Positions 37,601 through 48,955 of a stretch of DNA of 64,000 nucleotides are shown here, one piece after another (within the stretch, counting starts at the first letter, position 1; each line of letters starts with the position of its first letter). The stretch is from Medicago truncatula (taxonomy: Eukaryota > Streptophyta > Magnoliopsida > Fabales > Fabaceae). The notes beneath the pieces are model-generated. The model was not told the DNA's origin. It saw only the letters and a program-made list of their open reading frames with translations, and did not search any database. The position numbers were made by a program, and so were the translations under genes. The stretch is from NCBI RefSeq assembly GCF_003473485.1, contig NC_053045.1:31966494-32030493 (forward strand). The letters run 5' to 3'.

Positions 37601-38229
37601 TTCTAAGTGTTTATGCGCTTTCAAAGTATGCAGATTGTTGTTGATTTCTTCATGTCTTTAGTTTCTTATATAGAGAATTTGACAGACGTTGCAAAGGTGC
37701 CAACGCATTACTCAAGTCCTTTAGAAGCGTATTCATAGACGGTGGAATGTTTCTTGATATGATTAATGTCGTTTGAATGTCATTTAAAATTCCTTTGCTT
37801 CAAAAGGAATTATTCGTTTCATTCCAATTGTCCTTGAAGTTCTTTGTTTGTTTATGCACATGATCAGAAGAGGACAAACTGTACTATCTGAGTCTGATGG
37901 CAATCTTTATTCAAAAGATGAAAAAACTGGCTAGAGTCTGTTGATGCTAATGTGGCCTTCAGAGTCTAGGTCCTTCAAAGGCTCTACTTCTTCAGAGTTC
38001 AAGTCATCAAAGTTTGAGTCCTTCATAGTCTTATATCCTTCAGAGTCTGGTCCAGAACTCCAGCTTCTCTCAAGTTTCAATTGCTCTTAAGTGTGCTCAG
38101 AATCTTGTTCTTTTAGAACTAAAAATTGATTCAAAAATACAAAAGATTAAATGATGATGATCAAAATGAACATAGCACCGTTAATAATTAAATAATGACC
38201 CTAATGCAATATTAACATGTTATTTGAAC
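34683..38229. other. Long intergenic region
   Basis: Contains a 33-bp tandem duplication (35691-35756), homopolymer runs and short chance open frames. Frames at about 36074-36286 and 36744-36953 show no recognisable family. A gene cannot be excluded but is not supported. Confidence 0.4.
35691..35756. repeat. 33-bp tandem duplication
   Basis: Two nearly identical units containing AGAAGACAATAATTCAT and GTTAAACCTAACT, differing by about one base. Confidence 0.9.
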
Positions 38230-38500
38230 CAAGTTTGATAGTCTTGCATGAGAAAGACACTTAACCTATTTGGATAGATAGACCTCCAAATGAACATATC
38301 ACTAAGACAATCATGAAGAGTGTGAACATCATCCTCGACAATGCACCACATCTATGACAAGTACTATGGTAAGGCGTCTGGAGCATTTGAAAGCATGAGT
38401 AGGGAGACTGCCATGCATCACTAACCAACAAAAGTATCACAATTTAAGATACTGGAATACGCCAAACCTGATTCCAAAAAATAATGAGCGCTAGTTGTTG
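38230..38500 (-). pseudogene. LINE 3'-end relic (zf-RVT region)
   Basis: On the minus strand the sequence resembles the zinc-binding region after plant LINE reverse transcriptases (typical: LPTxxxxxRR ... CxRCGAxxEDxxHxLxDC). Visible pieces are SDAWQSPYS, CHRCGALS and DDVHTLHDC. Frames change several times, so it is heavily decayed. Ends are undefined. Confidence 0.5.
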
Positions 38501-39014
38501 TGGAAGAAGTGTACCAATTCACCTATAACCTAAGCTAGCTGAATACTCACTATTAGAATAATAAAAGAGCGGACCGTTAGTATAGATAAAGTCTTTTGCA
38601 AAATTGAAATCACTTTGTTTTTTTTTTTCGAGTGGAAAAAGCTTAAAGCATCTCATTAACTATGAAAATGGTAATACATATCCGTACATTATTAAAGACA
38701 TCAGGACTAGCTTGAGATGTGACTATCCTTCCTAAAACATGAACGACTTCACTTGTTTGTCTTCAATAAGCTCGACATACGAGTTTGAAAAAATAAATTA
38801 CAATTACACTTACAAGATTGCATGACTGTCCGAACTCCGTAATATCTATGGTATCTCTCCTAAAGTAGTCAACGACTTTTTGAGTCCACCTCAAAATACA
38901 ACGTATATCTTTGACCCATATAATTACATGATAGAGTCCCAAAGTCTCTCCTATATCCACATAACACATGGTTGGAAATCATAAAATTTTGATAAGAACA
39001 TACACATCTATATC

Positions 39015-39859
39015 GGCTCTGTTTGGTAAAAATAGCGGATAGCTGATAGCTTTTAGCTTATAAGCTAGCTGGTAGCTTTTAGCTTATAAGCTAGCTGGTA
39101 GCTTTTAGCTGATAAGCTAACTGAAGTGTTTGGTAAAAATAGCGGTTCAACTAGCTGATAAATGTAAAATGATATAAAGGGTATTCTTAATTCATAATAA
39201 AAATTATATCATTAATTTAAGTATTTGTAATTTTGTAAATTAATTTTTCTTTAAAAAAATACTTTAAATTTATTAATTTAATATATCCTATGTATTATAA
39301 ATTAAATTAAATTTTATTCACTAAAATTTTATCTTATATTTATTATCGTTTAAGTGTTTCTACTTTATAAAGAAAATAACATTTACCTCAAAAAAAAAAA
39401 AAAGTAGTACTGATAGAGTAATACTAATAATAGAGAATAAAGAAAATAACACTTACCTCAAAAAAATAAAAATAAAAAGTAACACTAATAGAATAATAGT
39501 ATTTTGTTTCGTAAAAAAAAAACGAAGGTATATATTTAAAAAAAAAAAAAAAAAAAGGTCAGCTGATATATATACAAAAATTGGAATAAAGGGATAGTAG
39601 TCTTTATTACGTAGCTTATTATAATGGATAAAAATATAATTTAAATGAAATAATAAGGGTAAAATTAGAAGAAAAAGTGAGAAGCTATAAGCTATAAGCT
39701 CAAACGCTACTTGGAATAGCTTCTAAAAAATAGCTTATAAGCTCGTGAAATAAGCTATAAGCTCATGGTGAAAAAGTGTTACCAAACAGAGCTTTTTTTG
39801 TCAAAAGAGCTTATAAGCTATAAGCTAAAAGCTCTTTTTTTAGTTTCCTAAACAGACCC
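39015..39859. mobile_element. MITE with GGCTCTGTTTGG-type ends and AGCTTATAAGCT repeats
   Basis: Begins GGCTCTGTTTGGTAAAAATAGC and ends near CCTAAACAGACCC, an imperfect terminal inverted repeat. The left subterminal region has three copies of a TAGCTTTTAGCTTATAAGCTAGCTGG-like unit and the right has the complementary TTATAAGCTATAAGCT motifs. No transposase. Superfamily is uncertain (hAT or PIF-like) because no clear target duplication is seen. Confidence 0.65.
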
Positions 39860-40189
39860 ATCATCTCGAATACACATTCCTATGCCCACTTCAAAAAGAC
39901 TTTGTTTCTCAGTGATGAATATTTTGTTCGGCTTCTTTAATAACATAAACTGTTTCAAAAACTAAACCGGGAAAATAGGAAATGTTCACTTGGAAATTAA
40001 CCCGGGAAAAACAATAAAGGTTCACTTGGGCGCGCAATGAAAATTAATTGGATCGGGTCCCACTTGAATTGAGAAAAGTATCTTAGAGCGTCCTTCCAAC
40101 CAGCTCATCGGTGTCTTTGTTTAATCAAAGCAAGATCCCAACCGTCGATCACTCTTTCAATCCAATGTAATTAACGGATTAAAAGATTA

Positions 40190-40255
40190 CCACGTCATCG
40201 ATCCGCAGCGAACCTCACTAGCCAATAGAAACACGAGAATCTCTTCCTATATTAA
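40190..40255 (+). promoter_or_regulatory. Histone H2B-1 promoter: type I element, CCAAT box, TATA box
   Basis: CCACGTCATCGATCCGCA at 40190-40207 matches the plant histone type I element CCACGTCANCGATCCGCG (hexamer plus reversed octamer) at all but the last base. A CCAAT box lies at 40222-40226 and TATATTAA at 40248-40255, 120 bp before the start codon. The type I element is known to drive S-phase expression. Two AACC(C)GGGAAAA sites upstream (about 39965 and 40000) resemble E2F sites with one mismatch. Confidence 0.85.
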
Positions 40256-40375
40256 CTAACCACACCGCATCAATCTGAATTCATCCACACCCACCTTTCT
40301 AGCAATTGTTTCATTTTCGATTCTCAATTCGAAACCCTAACTTTTTTTTCTTTTCAAAATTTCAAATTCGATTCA

Positions 40376-40822
40376 ATGGCACCAAAGGGAGAGAAGAAGC
40401 CAGCGGAGAAGAAACCCGCAGAGGAGAAGAAGTCCACCGTCGCCGAGAAAGCTCCTGCTGAGAAGAAGCCCAAGGCTGGAAAGAAGCTTCCAAAGGAAGG
40501 TGGTTCAGCCGCCGGAGACAAGAAGAAGAAGAGAAGCAAGAAGAATGTTGAAACATACAAGATCTACATCTTCAAAGTTCTGAAGCAGGTTCACCCAGAC
40601 ATTGGTATCTCAAGCAAAGCCATGGGAATAATGAACAGTTTCATCAATGATATCTTCGAGAAACTTGCTCAAGAATCATCCAGACTTGCTCGTTACAACA
40701 AGAAGCCAACAATCACTTCAAGGGAAATTCAGACTGCTGTCAGACTTGTTCTTCCTGGTGAATTGGCCAAACATGCTGTTTCTGAAGGAACAAAAGCTGT
40801 GACTAAGTTCACTAGTTCTTAG
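40376..40822 (+). CDS. Histone H2B (copy 1)
   Basis: Intronless, 148 residues. The long Lys/Ala/Pro-rich tail (1-55, [20 protein letters not shown]) is plant-type, followed by the H2B fold ([39 protein letters not shown] ...) and the C-terminal helix ending AVTKFTSS. Lys in the AVTKFTSS tail is the conserved monoubiquitination site of plant H2B. It pairs with H2A in the nucleosome core. Its start follows a 5' UTR without upstream ATG near it. The protein is identical to that of 57412-57858; the coding sequences differ at about 16 sites by eye, all silent. Co-regulation with the H2A at 46960 is expected from the shared promoter module. Confidence 0.97.
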   Translation: MAPKGEKKPAEKKPAEEKKSTVAEKAPAEKKPKAGKKLPKEGGSAAGDKKKKRSKKNVETYKIYIFKVLKQVHPDIGISSKAMGIMNSFINDIFEKLAQESSRLARYNKKPTITSREIQTAVRLVLPGELAKHAVSEGTKAVTKFTSS

Positions 40823-41799
40823 ATCTAAGATAATTTCGTTGACTTTTGTGGGATTTATTTGCTTGGTTTGATGTTACTTTATCTGATCTTAGGAACTCTT
40901 AGATATTTTAAATTTTTGCTTTCGAATTTGTAGTGAAGTAGTAATTGGATCTGGTTGGTCTTTCTGTGTATCATAATGATGGAATGAATGATATTTTGAC
41001 TACAAAAAATTTGCATGGTTCAATTTGCTTAGTTTCTTGGTTGTTTAATTTGTATGAGAAAGCATGAAGCGCTATTTAAACCAAGAAAGTAAAACCATCT
41101 TATATCATTATGCCAAGAACTTTATCACAAGTTTTTTTTTTTTTTTTGAACAATTGCTACGGGTTTTACTGAGTAATGATATATAGTTGATCATGTTTTG
41201 TTTTAGAATAATGAATTTTAATTGACTTTTAATGACAAACAATGGACTGGTTTTTAATTCTTACTGTTAGACTTTCCAAAATTTCTATCTAACCTAGTGT
41301 TTTTAGAATTGTATTTGTAAGTACAGGCCTGTCTATTAGGTACGTGTATTGCCTATTGCATTCTTAACATTCGTGTATGAAAGTTCTGAGGTGTGAGCTA
41401 GAGAGAAAATCACATGATGTGATGATTCTGTGTCAAGCTCAAGGATATATGAATACATTGTTCAAACTTAATTCTATATTGTGATTTGTAAAGGGGGAAT
41501 GAAACATTTCAATTCTATGTTTTGGCACAATTTTATCCCTTTCAAAGCATATTTTTGCTTGGCGCATGATCTTAAAAAGAGTTAAACCCAAAACTAATTT
41601 AGATTGTGTCGATCACCTACTTTTGAATTTCTGCTAAAATTAGTTGGGAGTTAGCATAGTGTTTTCGAAAGAGGGCAGGAGTCATTTAAGTTCTTTCTCA
41701 GGTATAGTGCAGTCACTCCTCACTCCCCAGTCTCCTAAAATGGCTCTGCTCACCGACGACCCACAAACAAAACAACAGCTCCAAGAACAAATGGTCATG
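40823..41799. other. H2B-1 3' flank and spacer
   Basis: Holds the H2B 3' UTR (with ATGATGGAATGAATG-like poly(A) region near 40980) and AT-rich spacer. A short frame starting ATGGCTCTGCTC at 41740 runs into the MITE at 41800 (see findings). No other gene is visible. Confidence 0.45.
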
Positions 41800-42076
41800 C
41801 AGGGGTGGCCCTGAGGGCGGGCTCGAGGGGCGACAGCCCAGGGCACCACTTTTTTAGGGGCACCAAAATTATTATTTTTACTTAGTAGTTAGTACTATAT
41901 AGATATATATTTTTTTAATTCGTTTTGATTAATTCTATTGAAAATATATTTTTAGATAACTTTGATTATAAATGAATATTTTGCAACAAAAAAAGCAAGA
42001 AAAAAAAATTGTAATAATTAAAAAGGTTCAATTTATTGTTTCGGCCAAGGCACCAAAAATCTTAGGACCGGCCCTG
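41800..42076. mobile_element. hAT-type MITE
   Basis: 277 bp. Starts CAGGGGTGGCCCTGAG and ends CTTAGGACCGGCCCTG; the complement of the end is CAGGGCCGGTCCTAAG, a good terminal inverted repeat of hAT type. Flanks are TGGTCATG on the left and TGGTCGCATG on the right, compatible with an 8-bp target duplication altered by a small indel. The interior is AT-rich and non-coding, apart from a second GGGCACCA motif. Confidence 0.75.
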
Positions 42077-42429
42077 TGGTCGCATGTTACAACAAGACTA
42101 TCAAATTACAAGGATTCAAATCGCAGAAACAGTAATATATTCCCATCAAAATGTATCCCACACGATATGTCCACTGAAGTGAAGCAAAACTGACTCATAC
42201 TCTGCAAGGTTGCCACACACACCAGGCGAAAATTCTGAACACAGCTTCTTTCTACTAATAATAGGCTCGTTGACTAAGACAACACTGTCTTCAAAGCCAC
42301 TGCTGCTAATAGGAGATGATCAAAGCACCCTAATCCCTGATGAACTTCACCCAAAAGAAATAATCACCAATGCAAGCATTTACCTAAATATATCGAAATT
42401 AGACTCCCACCAACTCCTAAACTCTTTTA

Positions 42430-42800
42430 TCCACCCCTAAACAATCCAAAGAGTTCAACAACCACTGACTTAATGTAAAATTAAATCCTTTAGGCTTGGT
42501 TCTTAGAATTCTCCATGACAAAACTTTTGACTCCTTCATCACCTTCTCCCAATTAAATCCCTCTTGATTAAAATTCGTTGCTTTTCTTGCTTTCCAAATA
42601 ATTGAAATGTTTGAAAACTAAATTACCCTTAACTTCTCTGTAGCCTTTTTTTATCACCATTCCCTAGTTCTTTGAACAGTCAATTGTAAAATGAAAAAAG
42701 AGATATTTTCAGTTTCAATTGTACCACAGCCTCCTATGCAAAATATAAAATCATTCAATTTAATCCCTCTTTTGTTTAAGTTGTCCCTTCGTATAAATGT
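42430..42800 (-). pseudogene. LINE 3'-end relic (zf-RVT and following region)
   Basis: On the minus strand CIFCIGGCGTIETENISFF is the zinc-binding motif with its following block as in plant LINE zf-RVT domains. After it come IIWKARKATNFNQEGFNWEK and ESKVLSWRILRTKPKGFNF, typical of the tail of such ORF2 proteins. Frames shift several times. Only the 3' end of the ORF2 remains. Confidence 0.6.
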
Positions 42801-44204
42801 TGATCAATATTGCAATTATAAGAACCAACTGTGCGTAATATAAAATACAAAGGTGAAAACATAGCTCTTCAGCCTGCTTGCAACTGTTTCACAGAGGAAA
42901 AATGCCACTTATGCCATTGGTCAAGCATGTCATGTTAAGTTGGTATCTGATTTGGGATCCTGCAGCATAACATCAAAAAATGTTAGTGTCAGAACCAACT
43001 TAAGTTTAACTGTTAAACTTTTCAAGCATTAACTCATCAACACAAAATTGTTTTGATAAATAAATTAACCACATGTAGAACCAAGACTGGTTCTTTTACA
43101 TGCAATGACACTGAGATAGTGTTTAGTACACAAACATAATGAAATACTATCAATGCTATATTCTGAAATTTAGTATTATGGCTTCACTAAACTAGTTACT
43201 GAAGATTATATCAGTTGTAAATGCAAACCATTGTTAATTCAGTTGTGAATTCTACTTTACAGTTAGAGTATTTAGCTATAGAATACTCTCTGTACAATTT
43301 TGAAATGTTCACTTTCAGTTTCTAATTCAGTTGAAATGAGAAATCTGAGAGCATTTTACTCATTTCCAACACTCTGTGACTAGTATTATGAGTTTAGAAA
43401 TAGAATGGAAAATATGATTCTCATTGATTGAATAAGCTTGTACAACAAGTATTTATTATTAGCAGTATGCATTTTGTCCTTGGACAATAGTAATGATATA
43501 TGTTGGACAGAAAAGGAAACACAAGACTGTAGCAAAAAGAAATTTCATATTAATGGCACAATACATGAAGAGCCGTTGGAGGATTAAAGAGCTGTTATTG
43601 CAGCATTCACATCAGTCAACTAACCAGAATGTTTAGCTCAGCAAATAAAGGAAACTTCTCTATGTTTTAGGAATTATCATATGTGATTGTGCAGAACCGT
43701 TGACCGTTGCACATTGCTTTTATATAAATAAATTCCCATGACCAACTCCTGTAACAGCCGTGTTCACAATTCTAATAAAATATAGCATCCATCCCTTTCT
43801 CATTTTTCTTCTTTTATAAGTTGTTATACCCACATGCTAACTAACATGAACCTAGAAGTATAGGATTACAACTCAGTAACTAACTAAACTAATCTAAGCT
43901 AGTTACTTGTACGGCAAGCTATTACAGTTAGAGCTTCATTCCTCTTGCTTATCTTCGTGATGCAATAACTAGTTCCTTTGCACCCACCAGGCCAACACAT
44001 AATTCATTCAATTTCTCAACCAAAAAGAAAAACTCAATCAAATTTTGATATGTTGAATGCTCTTATACTAGACACTTCTTTCTATATAGTTTCGTCAATC
44101 TTGCTCTTGTATCAGATGATGTTCTATTTCTTTGTTTATGCTTCCAATTTGTTTCCAGACCGTGAGTGGATGAATTTTTGATCAAAGTTGCTTGTAATTT
44201 CATT
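42801..44204. other. Spacer without a recognised gene
   Basis: AT-rich intergenic DNA with no coding signal that I can support. Confidence 0.4.
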
Positions 44205-44283
44205 GCATATGTGATTCATTTGTTTTACCAAATGATGACTCATTAGAAGATGTTTATAGCTAAAACAAATGAATCACATATGC
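44205..44283. repeat. Perfect 22-bp inverted repeat (hairpin) at the LINE 5' border
   Basis: Arms 44205-44226 (starts GCATATGTGATTC) and 44262-44283 (ends GAATCACATATGC) are exact complements, with a 35-base loop. The direct repeat GTTTATAGCT occurs at 44252-44261 and 44291-44300, on both sides of the second arm. Confidence 0.9.
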
Positions 44284-44297
44284 TACCTTTGTTTATA

Positions 44298-45979
44298 GCT
44301 CTAGGTTGGTAGTCGGGTTTGAAAGTGAATTTTCATAAGAGTATGCTGGTGGGGGTGAATATTGGGTCGTCCTGGTTATATGAAGCTGCATCCGTGTTGA
44401 GTTGTAAAGTTGGAACTGTCCCTTTCTTGTACCTAGGTATGCCTATTGGTGGTAACCCTCGAAGATTGTGTTTCTGGGAACCTATTGTGAATCGTATTAA
44501 ATCTAGACTGTCGGGTTGGAATAGTCGGTTTCTCTCTTTTGGTGGTCGCTTGGTTCTACTCAAATCTGTCTTGACCTCTCTGCCTGTCTATGCACTTTCC
44601 TTCTTCAAAGCTCCAGCAGGTATAATCTCCTCTATTGATTCTTTGTTTATTAATTTTTTTTGGGGGGGAGTGAGGATAATAGGAAAATTTCTTGGTTAAG
44701 TTGGCAAACTGTTTGTTTAAAAAAGGAGTATGGCGGTTTGGGGGTACGGAAATTGAAGGAGTTTAATTTAGCTTTGTTAGGAAAATGGTGTTGGCGGATG
44801 TTGGTAGATAGAGGTGGTTTGTGGTATCGGGTTTTAGTCGCCAGGTATGGCGAATTAGGTGGCAGGTTGGAGGTTGGGGGCCGGAGTGTTTCTTGCTGGT
44901 GGTCGGAGGTGAGGCGTCTTAGGGATGGGGTAGGCGATGGTGGTAGCGGGTGGTTTGAGGATCAGGTGTTGAGGAGAGTTGGTGATGGGGTCGATACTTC
45001 GTTTTGGTCTGATAGGTGGATTGGGGAGGCTCCTCTGTGTGTGCGGTTTAGGCGGTTGTTTGAGTTAACAGAGAATAAGTCTATGTCCGTTGCCGACTTG
45101 CTCTCTGTTGATTCGGAGCGGTGGGGGGAGGTGTGGAGGTGGAGACGTAGGTAATGGCAGTGGGAGGAGGAGTTGCTAGATGAGTGTAGGGCTTTACTTC
45201 TTGATGTTTCCTTGAATCCTATTGTTTCAGATAGCTGGGTGTGGCTTCCGGACCCATCTGGTGGTTACACAGTTCGAGGTGCCTATAGTTTGTTAATCTC
45301 CCAGGTACCTCCGGTCGCCGTCGATGATCTGGATTTGGTGTGGCACAAACAGGTTCCCTTGAAGGTTTCCGTTTTTGCGTGGAGGCTCCTCCGTGATCGT
45401 TTACCAACAAGGACAAATTTGATTGCTCGACGGGTGTTGTCGTCTGACATGTCTTCGTGTGTTGCTGGTTGCGGTCATCCTGAATCGGCTCGTCATCTAT
45501 TTTTATTGTGTGATACTTTTGGTTCTCTGTGGCATTTGGTGCGTGATTGGATCGGTTGCTTTGGGGTGGACACAGATAATATTTCAGATCATTTTTTACA
45601 GTTCACTCATTTGATAGGTGGAGGTGCTGCTAGACGTTCTTTTATGCAACTAATCTGGCTTCTTTGTGCCTGGGTTGTTTGGAATGAACGTAATAACCGT
45701 ATGTTTAATCATGTTGTGACCCCCATCCCCTGTTTACTTGATAAGATTAAGCTGTTGTCTCTAGGTTGGTTGAAAGCTAAAAAAGCTACCTTTGTTTTTG
45801 GGACTCAGCAGTGGTGGTCAAGCCCTCTTGTTTGTTTGGGTATTGGCTAAGGTTTTTCTGTTGTGTTTTGTATGTAACCGTTGTAACTCTTGGTTTCTGA
45901 GGTAGTCTCTAAAGGCACACCTTGTGCGTTTGAAACTACTAATTCGTATATAATTCCATTTTGGCTTGTTCAAAAAAAA
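44298..45979 (+). pseudogene. 5'-truncated L1-like LINE (end of reverse transcriptase, zf-RVT, tail)
   Basis: The copy begins inside the reverse transcriptase (SGLKVNFHKS, VPFLYLGMPIGGNPRR, LSFGGRLVLLKSVLTSLPVY), continues through SWLSWQTVCLKKEYGGLGVR, and ends with a zf-RVT domain (CVAGCGHPESARHLFLLCD). A 3' UTR and a terminal run of A follow (45972-45979). A G-run near 44665 shifts the frame, and an in-frame stop lies at 45152-45154; otherwise the frames are open. Possible target duplication GTTTATA at 44291-44297 and 45980-45986. Long open frames and an intact tail mark it as the youngest LINE copy in the window. Severe 5' truncation is usual for LINE insertion. Confidence 0.85.
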
Positions 45980-45986
45980 GTTTATA

Positions 45987-46641
45987 CCCAAGTACGACTA
46001 GAGCATTAACATCATTGATTTGATGAGACATACTTGTTTTTTTTTTTTTGCTAGACATACCCACTATAAGTTATAAGTCACTAAGCCAGTCTCTCATCAG
46101 TAATCATAATTTTTTTTTGGAGGAGTAATCATAGTTAATTGTTCGTTAGTTAATATAATAGCCTGAATAAATATCAAAATTGGCAGGTCACAATTTTCTC
46201 GCGACACATTCGGACCATGACAAATAATACATAAATTAGTCTATGGCATTCTTATACGAAGATAAGTTAGTATGTCATAATTTGTCAAAAAAAAAGTTAG
46301 TATGCTATAATGAATCAAAATAAATAGAAGGACTAATTTGTTCGATATATTAAAATTTAAGGGACTAATTTGAGTATTAATCTTTGTCAATAATGCATGG
46401 TAATTTATTTATTTACTAAGAGGTAAAATGGAAAATAAAAAAGGGGAAATTTTCTCTCAAATAAAAAAAAAAATGGGGAAATTTCATTTAGGTGACTAGT
46501 GATCTTAATTGAGTGTGCAGTCACCAGGCACACTGCACACGTATGCGTTTCAACTTTCAACTTTCAAAATCAATCCGCATCATACTCAAACCAATATCCT
46601 GACCGTCTATCACTTATATCCTTGAAACGGATAAAACAATC
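45987..46641. other. Spacer upstream of the H2A promoter
   Basis: AT-rich DNA with A and T runs. No gene is seen. Confidence 0.45.
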
Positions 46642-46863
46642 CCACGTCACCGATCCAAAACGAACCTAACTAGCCAATAGAAACACGAAATAACCGTCTT
46701 ATATGTCAGATCGATCCGCGTCTTCGTTTACTCAAAGTAAGATCGTGACCGTCTATTGTCATATCCCTATTGCTGTATTTAACGGATCAAAAGAATTCCA
46801 CATCATCGATCCGCGGCAAACCTCATTATCCAATAGAAACACGAAAACCCTTTCCTATATAAA
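46642..46863 (+). promoter_or_regulatory. Histone H2A promoter with a duplicated type I module
   Basis: Two copies of the module occur. The distal one has CCACGTCACCGATCCAAA (46642-46659) and CCAAT (46674-46678). The proximal one has CCACATCATCGATCCGCG (46798-46815), containing a perfect reversed octamer GATCCGCG, then CCAAT (46830-46834) and TATATAAA (46856-46863). Each copy is preceded by an AACGGAT(A/C)AAA motif and followed by CAATAGAAACACGAAA. The distal copy has the better hexamer, the proximal the better octamer. Confidence 0.85.
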
Positions 46864-46959
46864 TCACCGCAACGCTCTGGATTCATTCATCAAATTCTCA
46901 ATTCAAACCTTCTTCGCATTCAAATTTTCTTTTTCTCTCAAAATTTTTCTCAGTTTGAA

Positions 46960-47406
46960 ATGGAGGCAAGCACCAAGACAACAAAGAAGGGAGCCGGTGG
47001 AAGGAAAGGAGGAGGTCCAAGGAAGAAGTCGGTGACAAGATCAATCAGAGCCGGTCTTCAATTTCCAGTGGGAAGAATCGGTAGATACTTGAAGAAAGGA
47101 AGATACGCTCAGCGTGTAGGCACAGGTGCTCCAGTATACCTAGCAGCAGTTCTTGAATATCTCGCTGCTGAGGTTCTTGAGTTGGCTGGAAATGCAGCAC
47201 GTGATAACAAGAAGAATAGAATCATTCCAAGGCATGTGTTGTTGGCTGTTAGGAATGATGAAGAGCTTGGTAAATTGCTTAATGGTGTTACCATTGCTCA
47301 TGGTGGTGTTCTTCCAAACATTAACCCCATCCTCTTGCCTAAGAAGACTGAAAAGGCTGTTTCTAAGGAGCCAAAGAAGGCTGGAAAGTCTCCAAAGAAG
47401 GCTTAG
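46960..47406 (+). CDS. Histone H2A, H2A.W-type (C-terminal SPKK motif)
   Basis: Open frame of 148 residues without introns. The N-terminal tail ([20 protein letters not shown]) precedes the canonical H2A fold: [14 protein letters not shown]-type helix start (here [17 protein letters not shown]), [29 protein letters not shown] with acidic-patch glutamates, and [20 protein letters not shown]. The extended tail ends KAGKSPKKA, with KSPKK at 143-147. This tail motif defines plant H2A.W, which in Arabidopsis marks heterochromatin; the class call here rests on the motif alone. It lies between two H2B genes in the same orientation, which suits co-expression of dimer partners. Confidence 0.95.
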   Translation: MEASTKTTKKGAGGRKGGGPRKKSVTRSIRAGLQFPVGRIGRYLKKGRYAQRVGTGAPVYLAAVLEYLAAEVLELAGNAARDNKKNRIIPRHVLLAVRNDEELGKLLNGVTIAHGGVLPNINPILLPKKTEKAVSKEPKKAGKSPKKA

Positions 47407-47609
47407 ATCTGATCTGTTTTCAATCTTTAGATGATTGTGTTTATATCTAAGACTAGGGTTACTTTATGTCATAGAAATCGGTTTTAGTGCTTTCATATAA
47501 TGCAATGTAACTCCATCTTATTGCATTTCTCCTTTAGGACTTTTATCTATCAATGAAATTTATTCAATTTCAATATTATAAACTAGAATCTTATTGCATT
47601 TCAAGATTT

Positions 47610-48955
47610 TAATATTATGATAGTAATTTAGTAAATGAGATTTATACTTTAAAAGCTCATTGGCTAATTGTTACTTGTTCGTTAGTTTACATATTTGAAA
47701 AAGTCTTAGACCCTGTTTCTCCTAACCTGGTTTGATAAATCAGAAAATTGTCTATGTACAGAACTTTTATCACAAAATTAACTGCAGATTAATCCGAAGT
47801 TTGCTGTAAATAGTTAATTCTGTAGAAAATAAATTGGCACAAATATTATAGAAAACTGGTGATAATGCTCTTTTGTTGTAGAATTTCAAGAGGAAAGTAT
47901 GCTAGAGAAAATTTGTTATTGGATGGGTGTTTAGCAAAATCAAAAGATTCTAATTTGTGGAATAATATGGTGAAATTATGGCCTATAATCTTTTTGTTAT
48001 TGGATGAGTGTTTAACAAAATCAAAAGATTCTAATTTGTGGAAAAATATGGTGAAATTATGGCCTATAATCTTAAGTAGCTTGACACATAGGATTATTTG
48101 AAACAGTGAACCAGTTCAAGCTTGAGAGCATTGTTGGTTTGATGAGGGATTAAAAGTGATTGATCTTGATATTAATATCTCTAGAACTTGTTAATGAGCA
48201 AGAGGAATAGAGAATGAATGATTTGCAAGGGTAGTAATGTTTGCGCGTGGCCTGGTGAGTTTTGTGGAATTCTCAGTTGCTCAAATAAACATATATGTGG
48301 TGTTTTATTTAACCTGTTTCCAGCTATTGGTCACGGATGTGTAAAATTAATGCCCCAAAGGGAATACGTTTGCGTGGTTGCTTACACGATAAACTCTTAA
48401 AGCAGATTGCAGGTCATACTGCACACTGTCACCACTGTATAGAAACTATCAAAACGACATTGCATGTTCTTCGCGGTTGTCTCTTAGCAATGGTGACTTA
48501 ACGCGGTTGATTATGGATGTTTATGGTGTTTCGTGAGGAGGAAGCCTTGGAGTGGACTGATTTTTGGACGTCATACTTTGTGTCAACTAGGTAATCCTTG
48601 GCGTGTTAATTGTTATGTGGTTAGTGCTAAAACTGCTTCTGAGCAGAACACTACAATGACTGTTTTGGAAAATTTTTGGCAGGCCCCTGAAAGTGGTTGG
48701 ATTGGGTCCGTTTTAACATGGATGACACATAAAGGAGGGAGTGTTGCTGGAAGTAGAGGAGTGTTGCATGGGTAGAATGACACATTTGATCTGTGTCTTT
48801 TCGAAGAGATTGGGGGTGTGTAGCACGTATGTGGCGGAACTTTTGGGAGTTTTTGAAGGTTTTAATTTGGCTCGACCGCATGGTTTCCATAAGATTGTGC
48901 TTCATGTTGACTTGCAAGTAGTGGTTACTACGCTTTCAAAATACATGTAGCCACG
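47610..48955 (+). pseudogene. LINE RNase H-like relic and flank, segmental duplicate 1
   Basis: This stretch aligns by eye with 49718-50385 plus 54310-55290. It starts near TTTTAATATTATGATAG. The last part (about 48480-48955) holds scraps of the RNase H-like domain found at the end of plant LINE ORF2 proteins: KPWSGLIFGRH, ENFWQAPESGW, HKGGSVAGSRGVLHG and a later YVAELLGVFEGFNLA. Stops and frame changes are frequent. It follows the H2A gene directly. Confidence 0.6.
47914..48075. repeat. 81-bp tandem duplication
   Basis: Two near-identical units (47914-47994, 47995-48075) starting TGTTATTGGATG and containing CAAAATCAAAAGATTCTAAT. The related segment at about 50215-50285 has only one unit, so the duplication arose after the two segments split. 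Confidence 0.9.

Noticed and set aside
40354-40560. Long antisense frames opposite the H2B N-terminal tails (also 57375-57596).
   Set aside because: They mirror the repetitive Lys/Glu codons of H2B on the other strand and have no independent support.
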